From UA16 sp905478895 (GTDB taxonomy: Bacteria; Bacteroidota; Bacteroidia; Flavobacteriales_D; Sanyastnellaceae), in NCBI GenBank assembly GCA_943788495.1, contig CALSQO010000003.1:32969-96968 (forward strand): a stretch of 64,000 nucleotides of DNA, read 5' to 3'. The notes beneath the pieces were generated by a model. The model was not told where the DNA came from. It searched no databases and worked only from the letters and a program-made list of their open reading frames with translations. The translations under genes were made by a program, and so were the position numbers. This document shows, in pieces, positions 9,351-17,898 of this stretch; position 1 is the first letter of the stretch, and every line of letters begins with the position of its first letter.

Positions 9351-9398
9351 GTTCGACAGGGATGGGACAGAAAACGCCGGAGGAAAAAAGTCGGATTC

Positions 9399-10499
9399 TT
9401 AGCCGCTGAGCCCCTGAATTGTCCGAACCCAACCGGGTAGTTTCCCTTCGGGCGTGATTCGCCATTTGAGCGAAAGACGGCCCGACGCCGGGCGGGGATT
9501 GACTTCCGACAATCGATTTTTTCGCACCAAAGCTTTGACCGATACACCGCTGCGCTGGGAAGCCTGCCAAATGCTTTCTCCTTCCTGAAGCGTAAGCCAA
9601 TTGACTCGCCCATGTGATCGCTTGGGTTGCAAGTAAACAATCTCGCCTGCCGCGGGCCGGTAGGGTGCCGACTTCGCCTTGCGTTCCACTTCGTTATAAC
9701 GGTAGAGCTGCCAGACCATCATGTCCAATTCTGCAGCCAGCGCCTCATACGAGTCTTCGGCGTTGGCCAAGGTGTATCGAATGGCATTTTCACTCATTTG
9801 CAAGGAACGAATACCGCTGAGGACTTCGCCCGTTTTGTTCGGATTCATTCCGCCGACGTTCGCCTCTCGTTCTGTGTTCTTTTGCAGTTCAATGGTCGCG
9901 TCTTTGGCTTCTCCAAATGCCTCGCGGGATGCGGCAAGTGCCAAACCTTCCGCATCGAAGGATTCCAATTCGTATCGGTTGATTAACGCGATCAGTTTGC
10001 TGGCATACTTGGGGTTGGTGGCATAGCCGCATTTCTTCAAACCTTTGGCCCAGCCTTTATAATCGGTAGGTTCCAATTCGAACAATCGCTCGTAGCGCGT
10101 TTTCTTCAGAAATTGACTGTGGTCGTGAAAGCTCTCAGCGGCATTCTGATAGGCACGAAAGCACTCGTCATCAGCGTCATCATCATGGTAAACCCGTTCG
10201 CCTTGCCATTTTCCATGGCATTTGATGCCAAAGTGATTGTTGGATTTGAGCGCAAGTTGACTTTGTCCGTTTCCACTCTCGAGGATGCCTTGGGCGAGGG
10301 TAATGCTGGCGGGAATGCCGTGCACGGCCATTTGGTAAACGGCCTCGTCCCCCCATTGCTCGATGTATTGTTCCGAGGGGCTCAAATCGGAGGGCTGCGC
10401 CGATGCAGTGATGGAGAGCCCAATAGCTAACCAAAAGGTCATCCACATCGCAATTGCGGTGATGACGTTGAATCGGGAAAAAGTTTTTGAAGAATTCAT
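9399..10499 (-). CDS. Secreted glucosaminidase with LysM domain
   Basis: A 366-residue protein starting MNSSKTFSRF, with an N-terminal signal peptide ending near ASAQ. Residues about 50-200 match the FlgJ/LytG-type endo-beta-N-acetylglucosaminidase domain: the catalytic region ASITLAQGILESGNGQS, then SNNHFGIKCHGKW and the tail motif YATNPKYASKLIALINRY. A C-terminal LysM-like segment (LQEGESIWQASQRSGVSVKA region) should bind peptidoglycan. The role is trimming or turnover of cell-wall glycan chains. A TATTTTTG box lies 16 nt upstream. A longer reading to 10538 adds a Cys-rich stretch without homology and was rejected. Confidence 0.9.
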   Translation of the reverse strand: MNSSKTFSRFNVITAIAMWMTFWLAIGLSITASAQPSDLSPSEQYIEQWGDEAVYQMAVHGIPASITLAQGILESGNGQSQLALKSNNHFGIKCHGKWQGERVYHDDDADDECFRAYQNAAESFHDHSQFLKKTRYERLFELEPTDYKGWAKGLKKCGYATNPKYASKLIALINRYELESFDAEGLALAASREAFGEAKDATIELQKNTEREANVGGMNPNKTGEVLSGIRSLQMSENAIRYTLANAEDSYEALAAELDMMVWQLYRYNEVERKAKSAPYRPAAGEIVYLQPKRSHGRVNWLTLQEGESIWQASQRSGVSVKALVRKNRLSEVNPRPASGRLSLKWRITPEGKLPGWVRTIQGLSG

Positions 10500-10515
10500 A
10501 GCAAATGACGCACAA

Positions 10516-10523
10516 CAAAAATA
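10516..10523 (-). promoter_or_regulatory. -7 box upstream of glucosaminidase gene (TATTTTTG)
   Basis: An exact minus-strand match to the Bacteroidota -7 consensus TAnnTTTG, ending 16 nt before the ATG at 10499. Confidence 0.5.
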
Positions 10524-10585
10524 CCGCCGATTCAGCATCGATGTTCAGACCACTGCCCCGATGTTTTCAGCGGTGCAATGTGAAT

Positions 10586-11035
10586 TCAAGGTTGAATGGA
10601 ATCGCCCGGTTGTTCTCGGATCAGCTCCCCTGATTCGCTGAAAAACTGCCAGACCCCCGTTGGCTTTCCTGTCGGGTCATATTGACCAACGATAAACGGT
10701 TGTGCATTGGGATGCCAAGTCCGGTAATCACCCACTTGTACCCCGCGTTCGTAAGTGTGTTCGGACCATGGCGTTCCGCTCGGATAGAAAGCGCGGGAAG
10801 CACCGTGCCTTTTTGAATTTTCCCATTCCCCGTATTTGGTCAATTGCCCGCTTGCGTCAAAAATGGAAATGGAAATGGTATCCCCATCCATCACTTCTGC
10901 GGTTCGCCTGGGTGTGCCATCGGGCCATTCATCGGTGGTGACTGTTGCGGTGTCGGCATCACCGGTGGAGTTGCAGGCAATCATCGAAACGAGGCCTGCG
11001 AGGAAGAGCGTGGAAGAAAGGAAGTTTGATTTCAT
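10586..11035 (-). CDS. MORN/YwqK-like repeat lipoprotein
   Basis: A 149-residue lipoprotein (lipobox SMIAC near residue 21). The mature part has repeated Gly-rich strand motifs of the MORN or YwqK-antitoxin-like type: GQLTKYGEWENSKRHG, GTPWSEHTYERGVQVGDYRTW and QYDPTGKPTGVWQFF. Such repeats form flat beta-meanders; their function in Bacteroidota envelopes is unknown. Despite the YwqK name given to relatives, no toxin partner is present. Its ATG overlaps the end of the upstream polyprenyl synthase by four bases. Confidence 0.82.
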   Translation of the reverse strand: MKSNFLSSTLFLAGLVSMIACNSTGDADTATVTTDEWPDGTPRRTAEVMDGDTISISIFDASGQLTKYGEWENSKRHGASRAFYPSGTPWSEHTYERGVQVGDYRTWHPNAQPFIVGQYDPTGKPTGVWQFFSESGELIREQPGDSIQP

Positions 11036-12021
11036 CGTTTGCGTTCTATGGTGAAGTCAACCAACCCAATGAGCGCTTCCTTCGCATCTGAATCGGGTTC
11101 AGCGTCGAGCAGTGTCATGGCCTCGTCCCGGAGTTCGGTCATTTTTTTCCGCGCATATGCCATTCCAGGGCCTTCGATGATTGCGTCCATTACTTCTTGC
11201 ACGGCCTGATCTTTGTGATTGTGGTGCTTCACCAACCGAATGAGCCTCCGGCGTTCGGTCGCCGTGGCTTCATTTAAAGTATGAATGAGAGGAAGGGTCA
11301 TTTTTCGTTCTCGAATATCACCTCCCGTGGGCTTTCCGATGCGTTCCCCGTCACCGAGATCCAACAGGTCGTCCTTGATTTGAAACGCCAACCCCACCAA
11401 TTCCCCAAACCGCTTCATGTTGGCTGTGGTTTCGGGATTGCCGCTGACGGAAGCGGCTCCACACGCACAACAAGCGGCAATGAGGGAAGCCGTTTTTCGT
11501 TGGATGATGTCAAAGTAGACTTCTTCGGTAATGTCCAATCGCCGTGCTTTTTCAATTTGCAGCAACTCTCCTTCGCTCATTTGCCGGACCGCTTCTGAGG
11601 TGATTTTTAGCAGATCATAGGCTTCGGCATCGACCGCCATCAGCAATCCACGCGAAAGCAGGTAATCCCCAACCAAGACAGCGACTTTTTTCTTCCATAG
11701 GGCTTGGATGGAGAAGAACCCCCTGCGCAAGGGACTTTCGTCTACTACGTCATCGTGCACCAGGGTCGCGGTATGCAACAATTCGATCAACGAGGCCGCC
11801 ACATGGCTGCGTTCAGGCAAAACCGTTGAATCCTTTCCAAGGACCACGCGAGCCGTCAAAAAGACGAAGAGGGGACGCATCTGTTTCCCTTTTCTTCGGA
11901 TGATATAGCGCGTAACGCGATCGAGCAATGGGACTTCTGTCTGCATCGCGCGTTTGAAGTGCCCCTGGAACTTTACCATATCAGCGGCCACAGGGGCTTG
12001 GATTTGATCCATTTTGCTCAT
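11032..12021 (-). CDS. Polyprenyl (octaprenyl-type) diphosphate synthase
   Basis: A trans-prenyltransferase of about 329 residues that elongates isoprenoid diphosphates, probably making the side chain of menaquinone. The first Asp-rich motif is in LVHDDVVDESPLRRG and the second in FQIKDDLLD, with GKQMRP near the N-terminus. The absence of bulky aromatics just before the first Asp motif points to a long-chain product, but length cannot be fixed from sequence. ATG 12021 (MSKMDQ) lies four bases after a TACCTTTG box, so the transcript may be leaderless. It is divergent from yicC. Confidence 0.92.
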   Translation of the reverse strand: MSKMDQIQAPVAADMVKFQGHFKRAMQTEVPLLDRVTRYIIRRKGKQMRPLFVFLTARVVLGKDSTVLPERSHVAASLIELLHTATLVHDDVVDESPLRRGFFSIQALWKKKVAVLVGDYLLSRGLLMAVDAEAYDLLKITSEAVRQMSEGELLQIEKARRLDITEEVYFDIIQRKTASLIAACCACGAASVSGNPETTANMKRFGELVGLAFQIKDDLLDLGDGERIGKPTGGDIRERKMTLPLIHTLNEATATERRRLIRLVKHHNHKDQAVQEVMDAIIEGPGMAYARKKMTELRDEAMTLLDAEPDSDAKEALIGLVDFTIERKR

Positions 12022-12025
12022 GGTG

Positions 12026-12033
12026 CAAAGGTA
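12026..12033 (-). promoter_or_regulatory. -7 box abutting polyprenyl synthase start (TACCTTTG)
   Basis: An exact minus-strand TAnnTTTG match ending four bases before the ATG at 12021. No convincing -33 TTG is visible at the expected distance. Confidence 0.55.
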
Positions 12034-12061
12034 CATCCCACTTCACCTTGTCACGGGGACT

Positions 12062-12069
12062 TATCTTTG
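12062..12069 (+). promoter_or_regulatory. -7 box upstream of yicC (TATCTTTG)
   Basis: An exact TAnnTTTG match ending 15 nt before the yicC ATG at 12085. It lies back to back with the minus-strand box at 12026-12033, making a compact divergent promoter region. Confidence 0.55.
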
Positions 12070-12084
12070 TCGAAAATCCCTCCC

Positions 12085-12960
12085 ATGATTCACTCTATGA
12101 CCGGATACGGCAAGTCGACTGCAACCATTGGAATGCGCCGTTACACCGCAGAAGTTCGATCCTTGAATGGAAAGCAACTCGATTTGAGCGTTCGGATGCC
12201 ATCGGCGTTCAGAGAAAAGGAAATGGAGCTACGGAAGGCACTTTCGAAAGCCATTGGCCGAGGAAAATGCGATTTATCCTTGCACTACGAGGCGGATGGT
12301 ATTGAGCGGAAAGAACTCAATTCCGGACTCATTGCGGCGTATCTCGAAGATTTGGAGGGCATTGCGAAAGGGAGAGGCTATGAACAGAACCCGGGTGCAT
12401 TGATGCAAGTGGCTATGCGGTTGCCCGATGTTTTGCAGCAAGGCAAAGAGGAGTTGAATGAAAATGAATGGGGCCAAATCCAAGCCCTCATCGACGATGC
12501 CGTGTCCAACTTCCTGTCGTTTCGAGTACATGAAGGAGAAGCATTAGAGGCTGACTTTCGGCAGCACGTTGCCAACATTTCGGAGATGGAGGAGAAGATT
12601 GGACCTATTCTGGATGAGCGAATCAAGCGCATCCGGTCCCGTATTCAGGCGAATTTCAATGAAATTCAGGACCGTGGCCGATTGGATGAAAACAGGTTCG
12701 AGCAAGAGGTTTTGTTTTACCTAGAAAAGCTGGATGTATCTGAAGAGCGCGTGCGCCTCAAAGCGCATTGCGCCTATTTCATTGAGGTGTTGGAGCAGCC
12801 CGCGGGCCAGGCTAAAAAACTTGGATTCATTGCTCAGGAAATGGGCCGTGAAATCAATACATTGGGAAGCAAGGCGAACGACGCGGACATGCAGCGCTAT
12901 GTCGTCCAGATGAAGGACGAGCTCGAGAAAATCAAAGAACAGGTCCTCAATGCCCTCTAA
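12085..12960 (+). CDS. yicC: YicC/YloC family endoribonuclease
   Basis: A 291-residue protein beginning MIHSMTGYGKS, the hallmark start of the YicC family. E. coli and Bacillus members are endoribonucleases acting on structured RNA and sRNA. The C-terminal DUF1732 region is also clear, with GRLDENRFEQEVLFYLEKLDV-type sequence and the closing block LGFIAQEMGREINTLGSKAND. The frame stays open further upstream, but the conserved start fixes ATG 12085. It overlaps gmk by 11 bp and starts a yicC-gmk-nadD operon. Confidence 0.95.
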   Translation: MIHSMTGYGKSTATIGMRRYTAEVRSLNGKQLDLSVRMPSAFREKEMELRKALSKAIGRGKCDLSLHYEADGIERKELNSGLIAAYLEDLEGIAKGRGYEQNPGALMQVAMRLPDVLQQGKEELNENEWGQIQALIDDAVSNFLSFRVHEGEALEADFRQHVANISEMEEKIGPILDERIKRIRSRIQANFNEIQDRGRLDENRFEQEVLFYLEKLDVSEERVRLKAHCAYFIEVLEQPAGQAKKLGFIAQEMGREINTLGSKANDADMQRYVVQMKDELEKIKEQVLNAL

Positions 12961-13546
12961 ATCGGAAGGAAAAGCCATTATTTTTTCGGCTCCCTCAGGA
13001 GCTGGAAAAACGACGATTGTACGTCATCTGCTGGAGAATAGTGGTTTGTCGCTGGGCTTTTCGGTGAGCGCCACTACGCGGGAGCCGAGAGGCAATGAAA
13101 AGGACGGAGTCGATTATCATTTCAAATCGATTGCGGCGTTTCAGGCGAGCATCGCAAACCAAGAATTGGTGGAATGGGAGGAGGTTTATCCGGATAAATA
13201 TTACGGAACACTCAAATCGGAGCTTGAACGCTTGTGGAGTCAGGGGAAAACGGCGCTCTTTGACGTCGACGTGGTAGGGGGTATGGAGCTGCGCGCCGCA
13301 TTGGGCCCGAAAGCATTGTCTGTTTTTGTGCAACCGCCGAGCATGGAAATTTTGAGGGAACGACTGGAACGACGAGGGACGGAAAGCGAGGAGCGACTCA
13401 GGGAGCGCATGGATAAGGCGAGTTGGGAATGGAAACAAAGCGTTCATTTCGATAAGGTTTTGATCAATGACGACTTGAAGGAGGCATGCAAGGAAGCAGT
13501 GGAAATGGCTGTCGGACACGTGACAGGATCACTGAAAACAAGTTGA
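12950..13546 (+). CDS. gmk: Guanylate kinase
   Basis: A 198-residue kinase phosphorylating GMP to GDP. The P-loop SAPSGAGKTT is near residue 13, the GMP-binding block FSVSATTREPRGNEKDGVDYHF follows, and the lid region carries ERLERRGTESEERLRERM. Length and order are standard. Translation is probably coupled to yicC through an 11 bp overlap, and nadD starts six bases after its stop. Confidence 0.97.
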   Translation: MPSKSEGKAIIFSAPSGAGKTTIVRHLLENSGLSLGFSVSATTREPRGNEKDGVDYHFKSIAAFQASIANQELVEWEEVYPDKYYGTLKSELERLWSQGKTALFDVDVVGGMELRAALGPKALSVFVQPPSMEILRERLERRGTESEERLRERMDKASWEWKQSVHFDKVLINDDLKEACKEAVEMAVGHVTGSLKTS

Positions 13547-13552
13547 GTGACA

Positions 13553-14185
13553 ATGGCTTCTGAGGAACATACTCACAAAAAAATCGGGCTTTACTTCGGC
13601 TCTTTTAACCCCATTCACATGGGGCACTTGGTGATTGCCAACCACATGGCGACTTATACCGATTTGGATGAGGTTTGGCTCGTGGTTACCCCCCAAAACC
13701 CACAGAAAGAGGCGCACGAAATGATCCATGAAGCACACCGGTTGCAAATGGTTATTTTGGCTGTGTCAGAGAATGAATTGCTCCAAGGTTCCGACATCGA
13801 ATTCGAGTTGCCTCAACCGAATTACACCGCCGCAACCATGCGGCACATGCGGGCGACCTACGCAGATGTCAAGTTCAGTTTGATCATTGGTGAGGACAAC
13901 TTTGAGCGACTACACACGTGGCGTGACCATTGGGAACTGGTCGAGAAGCATCGGATTTTGGTGTATCCAAGACGATCTTCGGATCAAGACAACGCAGCGA
14001 TTCCAGCAGCAAAACCAGAAGAGGTGATTCCCCGAGATCATGGCAACATACAATGGTGCAATGCCCCGATGATCAGCATTTCCTCGACGTATCTGCGAAA
14101 GGCAATTACGGACCAAAAAGACATCCGTTATTTGTTGCACGACAAGGTGTTAAACTACATCAGCAACAACCATCTTTACGAGTAG
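13553..14185 (+). CDS. nadD: Nicotinate-nucleotide adenylyltransferase
   Basis: A 210-residue enzyme that adenylates nicotinate mononucleotide in NAD synthesis. The nucleotidyltransferase motif GSFNPIHMGH is near the N-terminus and the second motif ISSTYLRK near the C-terminus. ATG 13553 is preferred over a GTG six bases upstream. The TAG stop ends exactly where the TGA of convergent pth begins on the other strand, leaving no intergenic base. Confidence 0.95.
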   Translation: MASEEHTHKKIGLYFGSFNPIHMGHLVIANHMATYTDLDEVWLVVTPQNPQKEAHEMIHEAHRLQMVILAVSENELLQGSDIEFELPQPNYTAATMRHMRATYADVKFSLIIGEDNFERLHTWRDHWELVEKHRILVYPRRSSDQDNAAIPAAKPEEVIPRDHGNIQWCNAPMISISSTYLRKAITDQKDIRYLLHDKVLNYISNNHLYE

Positions 14186-14749
14186 TCAGGTGTTATTGAA
14201 GAAGTTCATCGTGCGTTCCAAGCCGATGCTGGCATACGATTGAACCAGGGCAGTGCACCGATCCAAGCGTTCAGGGAGGGTTTGGTTTTCCTCTTCGCTC
14301 CATTTGCCGAGGACATAATCCACTTGCCGGCCTTTGGAAAATTCCGCGCCGATTCCGAAACGCAAGCGGCTGTATTTGGACTGTCCTAGGACTTTCTCAA
14401 TGTCGCCGAGGCCATTGTGTCCTCCGCCGCTTCCCTTGCCTCTGAGGCGCAAAGTCCCAAACGGAAGCGCTAAATCGTCGGTAATGATAAGCACCCGGTC
14501 CAGTGGGATTTTCTCCTTATCCATCCAGTATCGAACCGCTTTTCCACTGAGATTCATGAAGGTCGAAGGCTTCAATAAGATCAGACTTCGCCCCTTGAAA
14601 CGGACGGTGGACACCTCGCCCAGTCGAGCAACTTCAAACGAAGCGCCGCTTTTCTGTGCGATGGTGTCCACCACCTTGAACCCAATGTTATGTCGGGTTT
14701 CCTCATATTCAGCGCCGGGATTACCCAGTCCTACGATGAGGCATTTCAT
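14186..14749 (-). CDS. pth: Peptidyl-tRNA hydrolase
   Basis: A 187-residue enzyme that releases peptides from stalled peptidyl-tRNA. The signature starts LIVGLGNPGAEYEETRHNIGF, with the catalytic His at residue 20; substrate-binding blocks KPSTFMNLSGKAV and the GKGSGGGHNGLGDI loop follow. It is preceded by rplY 11 bp upstream, a frequent pairing, and abuts nadD tail to tail. Confidence 0.97.
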   Translation of the reverse strand: MKCLIVGLGNPGAEYEETRHNIGFKVVDTIAQKSGASFEVARLGEVSTVRFKGRSLILLKPSTFMNLSGKAVRYWMDKEKIPLDRVLIITDDLALPFGTLRLRGKGSGGGHNGLGDIEKVLGQSKYSRLRFGIGAEFSKGRQVDYVLGKWSEEENQTLPERLDRCTALVQSYASIGLERTMNFFNNT

Positions 14750-14760
14750 AGTTGAAAGCT

Positions 14761-15399
14761 TTATTCAGCGCCTTCTGCTCCTTCTGCTCCTTCGCCTCCT
14801 TCAGCTCCTTCGCCTCCTTCGCCTTCTACTTCTTCTTCTGATTCGGCTGACATGGCTGCACGCGTACGCTTACAAGCCACGAGCAAAGCTGATTCGCTGA
14901 GCAATACGTCGCAGTTGGGAACTTCAATGTCGCGAACCCGCGCGCTGTCTCCGATGACCAAATCGCTGATATCCACTGTGATTGCTTCTGGCAAATCTTG
15001 AATCAAGCCACGGACAGGTAGGCGACGAAACAACATTTGAATTCGTCCACCATCAATGACCCCTTGGGCTGTGCCGGTAGTGCGCAATGGCAATTCAACA
15101 CGAACGGGCTTCCCATCAATGACCTGCAAGAGGTCGATGTGGACGATTCGTTCTGTTACCGGGTGGAATTGAACATCTTGGACGATGCACTTGTAAGCAG
15201 TGCCATCCAAGTCCAAATCAATTTGAAATACGTCTGGGTTGACGATGATTTTGGAGATATCCAATTCGCCTACCGAGAGGTGTTTCTGATCCCCGCCTCC
15301 GTATAGAACAGCCGGCACACGGTTGTTCAATCGCAGTTGCGAGGCATCTTTTTTTCCTACGCTCTCTCGAGAAGAGCCGCTCAATGATGCAGTTTTCAT
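14761..15399 (-). CDS. rplY: 50S ribosomal protein L25 (Ctc family)
   Basis: A 212-residue long-form L25/Ctc protein that binds 5S rRNA. The N-terminal RNA-binding domain (SVGKKDASQLRLNNRVPAVLYGG) is followed by the TL5-type beta domain (KPVRVELPLRTTGTAQGVIDGG). The last 25 or so residues are an acidic Glu/Gly/Ala tail encoded by imperfect short tandem repeats, a feature seen in some Bacteroidota L25 proteins. It sits five bases after prs and before pth, a common operon order. Confidence 0.95.
   Translation of the reverse strand: MKTASLSGSSRESVGKKDASQLRLNNRVPAVLYGGGDQKHLSVGELDISKIIVNPDVFQIDLDLDGTAYKCIVQDVQFHPVTERIVHIDLLQVIDGKPVRVELPLRTTGTAQGVIDGGRIQMLFRRLPVRGLIQDLPEAITVDISDLVIGDSARVRDIEVPNCDVLLSESALLVACKRTRAAMSAESEEEVEGEGGEGAEGGEGAEGAEGAE
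14764..14838 (-). repeat. Glu-Gly-Ala low-complexity repeat in the rplY 3' end
   Basis: Short tandem units built from GAA, GGA/GGC and GCA/GCT codons (a CCTTCTGCT-like period on the plus strand) encode the acidic tail of L25. Near-identical adjacent units suggest growth by replication slippage. Confidence 0.75.
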
Positions 15400-15404
15400 A
15401 ATTA

Positions 15405-16334
15405 CTAAATTAATAAAGTATCGCTGATGGAACGGTTTTCCACCAAACAGGTCAAAGTCTTAGCAAACAAATCATGGACTGGAAGGACCTTGATTTTGTC
15501 GGTATTTTTATTTGAATCCAACGGAATGCTATCGGTCACAACCAATTCCGTTAGTGCGCTTTCTGAGATGCGCTCATACGCAGGTCCGCTGAGCACGGCA
15601 TGGGTGCACAAGGCTCGCACGGATAGGGCGCCATGGCCCATCATCAATGAGGCAGCTTTGGTTAATGTGCCTGCCGTGTCGCACATGTCATCCACTAACA
15701 CAACATCCTTTCCAGAGACATCTCCGATCACCGTCATGTTTTCAATCTGATTTGCCACTTTGCGTTGCTTGTAACAAATGGCCATATCTACACCCAAAGC
15801 CTTCGCATAGGAATTGGCACGTTTTGTTCCTCCTGTATCAGGTGTTGCAATGCATAAGTTTTCGGTCTTCAGGTCTTGCAGGTAAGGCACAAACAATGCG
15901 CTTGCGTATAAGTGGTCCACAGGCACTTCGAAAAACCCTTGGATTTGGTCGGCATGCAAATCCATTGTCATCAGCCGATCAATGCCTGCAGCAGTGAGCA
16001 AATTGGCCACTAATTTTGCCCCGATGGCCACCCGCGGCTTGTCTTTTCGATCTTGACGAGCAAACCCAAAGTAAGGAATGATGGCGATGATGCGTTTGGC
16101 ACTGGCACGTTTCGCTGCATCGATCAGAAGCAGCAATTCCATGAGGTTATCCGTCGGGGGAAACGTAGACTGTACAATCGCCACCTCCTTGCCCCGGATG
16201 GTTTCCTCAATGCTTACGGTAAATTCGCCATCACTGAACTTGGTCGTTTTTACTGGAACCAAGTCGCCTCCAAAAGCGGTCGCAACTCGCTCTCCAAAAG
16301 CAGTGGAACTAGAACCGGCGAGAATTTTGAGCAT
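15405..16334 (-). CDS. prs: Ribose-phosphate pyrophosphokinase
   Basis: A 309-residue enzyme making PRPP from ribose 5-phosphate and ATP, the precursor for nucleotides, NAD, His and Trp. Visible are the flexible-loop and ATP region PYFGFARQDRKDKPRVAIGAK, the metal-binding MDLHADQIQGFF and the PRPP loop VVLVDDMCDTAGT. ATG 16334 (MLKILAGSSS) is preferred over a GTG nine bases upstream. A TAGATTTG box lies 32 nt upstream, probably driving prs-rplY-pth. Confidence 0.96.
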   Translation of the reverse strand: MLKILAGSSSTAFGERVATAFGGDLVPVKTTKFSDGEFTVSIEETIRGKEVAIVQSTFPPTDNLMELLLLIDAAKRASAKRIIAIIPYFGFARQDRKDKPRVAIGAKLVANLLTAAGIDRLMTMDLHADQIQGFFEVPVDHLYASALFVPYLQDLKTENLCIATPDTGGTKRANSYAKALGVDMAICYKQRKVANQIENMTVIGDVSGKDVVLVDDMCDTAGTLTKAASLMMGHGALSVRALCTHAVLSGPAYERISESALTELVVTDSIPLDSNKNTDKIKVLPVHDLFAKTLTCLVENRSISDTLLI

Positions 16335-16366
16335 ATGAGACACGGTCGCAAGGAATTAGGGGCGTG

Positions 16367-16374
16367 CAAATCTA
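16367..16374 (-). promoter_or_regulatory. -7 box upstream of prs (TAGATTTG)
   Basis: An exact TAnnTTTG match on the minus strand, 32 nt before the prs ATG, in the short gap after the TonB-like gene. Confidence 0.45.
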
Positions 16375-16423
16375 AGGCTTTGTTCGCGGAAAGCCAACGA
16401 GTTTTGCAATTGTCAATGGGAAT

Positions 16424-17113
16424 TCAACGAATGGTGAATCGCACAGGAATCGTATAGGTTACTCGAACAGGTTGCCCTTGTTGTGTCCCGGGAATCATTT
16501 TGGGGATACAGTCCAAAGCGGACAAGGCGGATTGGTTGAAGCTTGGGTGTGCGCCTTTCAGGACTTTTTGCCTTGAAACCTCGCCGTATTCATCAATATT
16601 GAATTGGAGGTAAACCACCCCACTGATTGCGCGCGATCGAAGGTTTTTCGGGAATTGCGCACACCGTTGGATTATGGCAATCATTTCCGCCTCCGTACAG
16701 GCGCGTTCCAGGCTCCGATCGAGCACATTCTCGCAGCCGTTGAAGTGCGGCATATGTTCAGCAATGAGCAAGGTTTCTATTTCTTCCTCACCGCCTTCAT
16801 CCACAAACCCAAGCTCGAACAGCTGGCCTTCGAGTGGATCGAAATGGGGGTCAGTAATCGGCTGCGGCGCAGGCTTGGGCAGAGGTTCGGGGTTGATTTC
16901 TGGCGCTATCCCAATGGCGCGAACAGGGGGGCTGGGTTTGGCCGGGAGGTGCACAGGGACCATTTCGGCTTCCAGTAAATTGTTGTTTGAATATGCCCAT
17001 CCCGCGGGCTCGTCCCATTCGGTTTCCGTCCATTCGAAGGCGACAAGAACGAGTGAAAAAGACACAATTAGGCCCAGTTGAAACAGACCTTTGGGAGCTT
17101 TTGAAGGAATCAT
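16424..17113 (-). CDS. TonB-family energy-transducer-like protein
   Basis: A 229-residue protein with one N-terminal membrane segment (LFQLGLIVSFSLVLVAF), a proline-rich periplasmic linker (PEINPEPLPKPAPQP) and a C-terminal TonB-like domain (GVVYLQFNIDEYGEVSRQKV, then TYTIPVRFTIR). It has the architecture of TonB, which transmits proton-motive force to outer-membrane receptors, but no ExbB/ExbD genes are nearby. The acidic EEEIETLLIAEHMPHFNG block is typical of Bacteroidota TonB proteins. It follows the two-component genes on the same strand. Confidence 0.85.
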   Translation of the reverse strand: MIPSKAPKGLFQLGLIVSFSLVLVAFEWTETEWDEPAGWAYSNNNLLEAEMVPVHLPAKPSPPVRAIGIAPEINPEPLPKPAPQPITDPHFDPLEGQLFELGFVDEGGEEEIETLLIAEHMPHFNGCENVLDRSLERACTEAEMIAIIQRCAQFPKNLRSRAISGVVYLQFNIDEYGEVSRQKVLKGAHPSFNQSALSALDCIPKMIPGTQQGQPVRVTYTIPVRFTIR

Positions 17114-17170
17114 GGCAATGGTTTTTACGGTTCAACAGAAACGTGTCCAATACCATGCCAAAATTGCCGT

Positions 17171-17878
17171 TTACTCCGGCACAATCATTTTGAAGCCTTT
17201 CCCGTGGACGTTGAGGATTTGGATGCCTTCATCGGGTTTGAGGTGACGACGCAACTTTGCGATGTAGACGTCCATGGAACGTCCGTTGAAATAGTTCGGA
17301 TCGCCCCAAATCGATTTCAAGGCATAGGTGCGCTCAAGCAAATTGTTGCGGTGCTTGCACAGCAGGAAGAGCAGCTCGTTTTCCTTGGTCGTAAGCCTCT
17401 GTTCCCCTCCGTCTTTTCGTCGGAGCATTTGTGTGTTGTAATCGAATTGGAAGGAGGCTATGGAAATCTCACCAACGTTTTCTTCTCCGTCAGGCAATGC
17501 AGCGCTGCGTCGAAGAATGGCCTGGATACGCACCAAAAGCTCCTCCATGCTGAACGGTTTGGTCATGTAATCATCGGCACCGACCTTGAACCCTTCAAGC
17601 GTGTCTTCTTGGGTGGAACGAGCGGTAAGGAATAAAATGGGGAGGTGCTTGTTTTCCCGACGGATTTCTTCTGCCACTTGGTAGCCATCCTTTCGGGGCA
17701 TCATAACATCCAGGATGATGAAGTCAAAAGCATTGCGATGAAATTCCTTCAGACCTTCGACGCCGTCTTTGGCCCATATCGTTTCGAATCCTTTTGCTTT
17801 CAAATAATCAGAGAGCAAGCGCCCCAGGTTGGGGTCGTCTTCGCAGAGCAGGATGCTGAGTTGGTTTGAGTCGCTCAT
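17171..17878 (-). CDS. OmpR-family response regulator
   Basis: A 235-residue regulator. The receiver domain has acidic pocket EDD at residues 13-15, phospho-acceptor Asp57 in IILDVMMPRKDG and the conserved Lys in MTKPF. The C-terminal winged helix (TTKENELLFLLCKHRNNLL ... FNGRSMDVYIAKLRRHLK) is of the OmpR/PhoB DNA-binding type. It lies 20 bp after its histidine kinase, so the two form a standard pair. The sequence resembles the RprY-type regulators of Bacteroides, but the target genes are unknown. Confidence 0.95.
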   Translation of the reverse strand: MSDSNQLSILLCEDDPNLGRLLSDYLKAKGFETIWAKDGVEGLKEFHRNAFDFIILDVMMPRKDGYQVAEEIRRENKHLPILFLTARSTQEDTLEGFKVGADDYMTKPFSMEELLVRIQAILRRSAALPDGEENVGEISIASFQFDYNTQMLRRKDGGEQRLTTKENELLFLLCKHRNNLLERTYALKSIWGDPNYFNGRSMDVYIAKLRRHLKPDEGIQILNVHGKGFKMIVPE

Positions 17879-17898
17879 AATCGGTGTTTTCCTCGGGA

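Noticed and set aside
10586..11035. YwqK-like antitoxin of a toxin-antitoxin system
   Set aside because: It is a lipid-anchored exported protein with no toxin gene beside it; the name only reflects the repeat.
14764..14838. CRISPR-like or minisatellite array
   Set aside because: The units are in-frame codon repeats at the 3' end of rplY without spacers.
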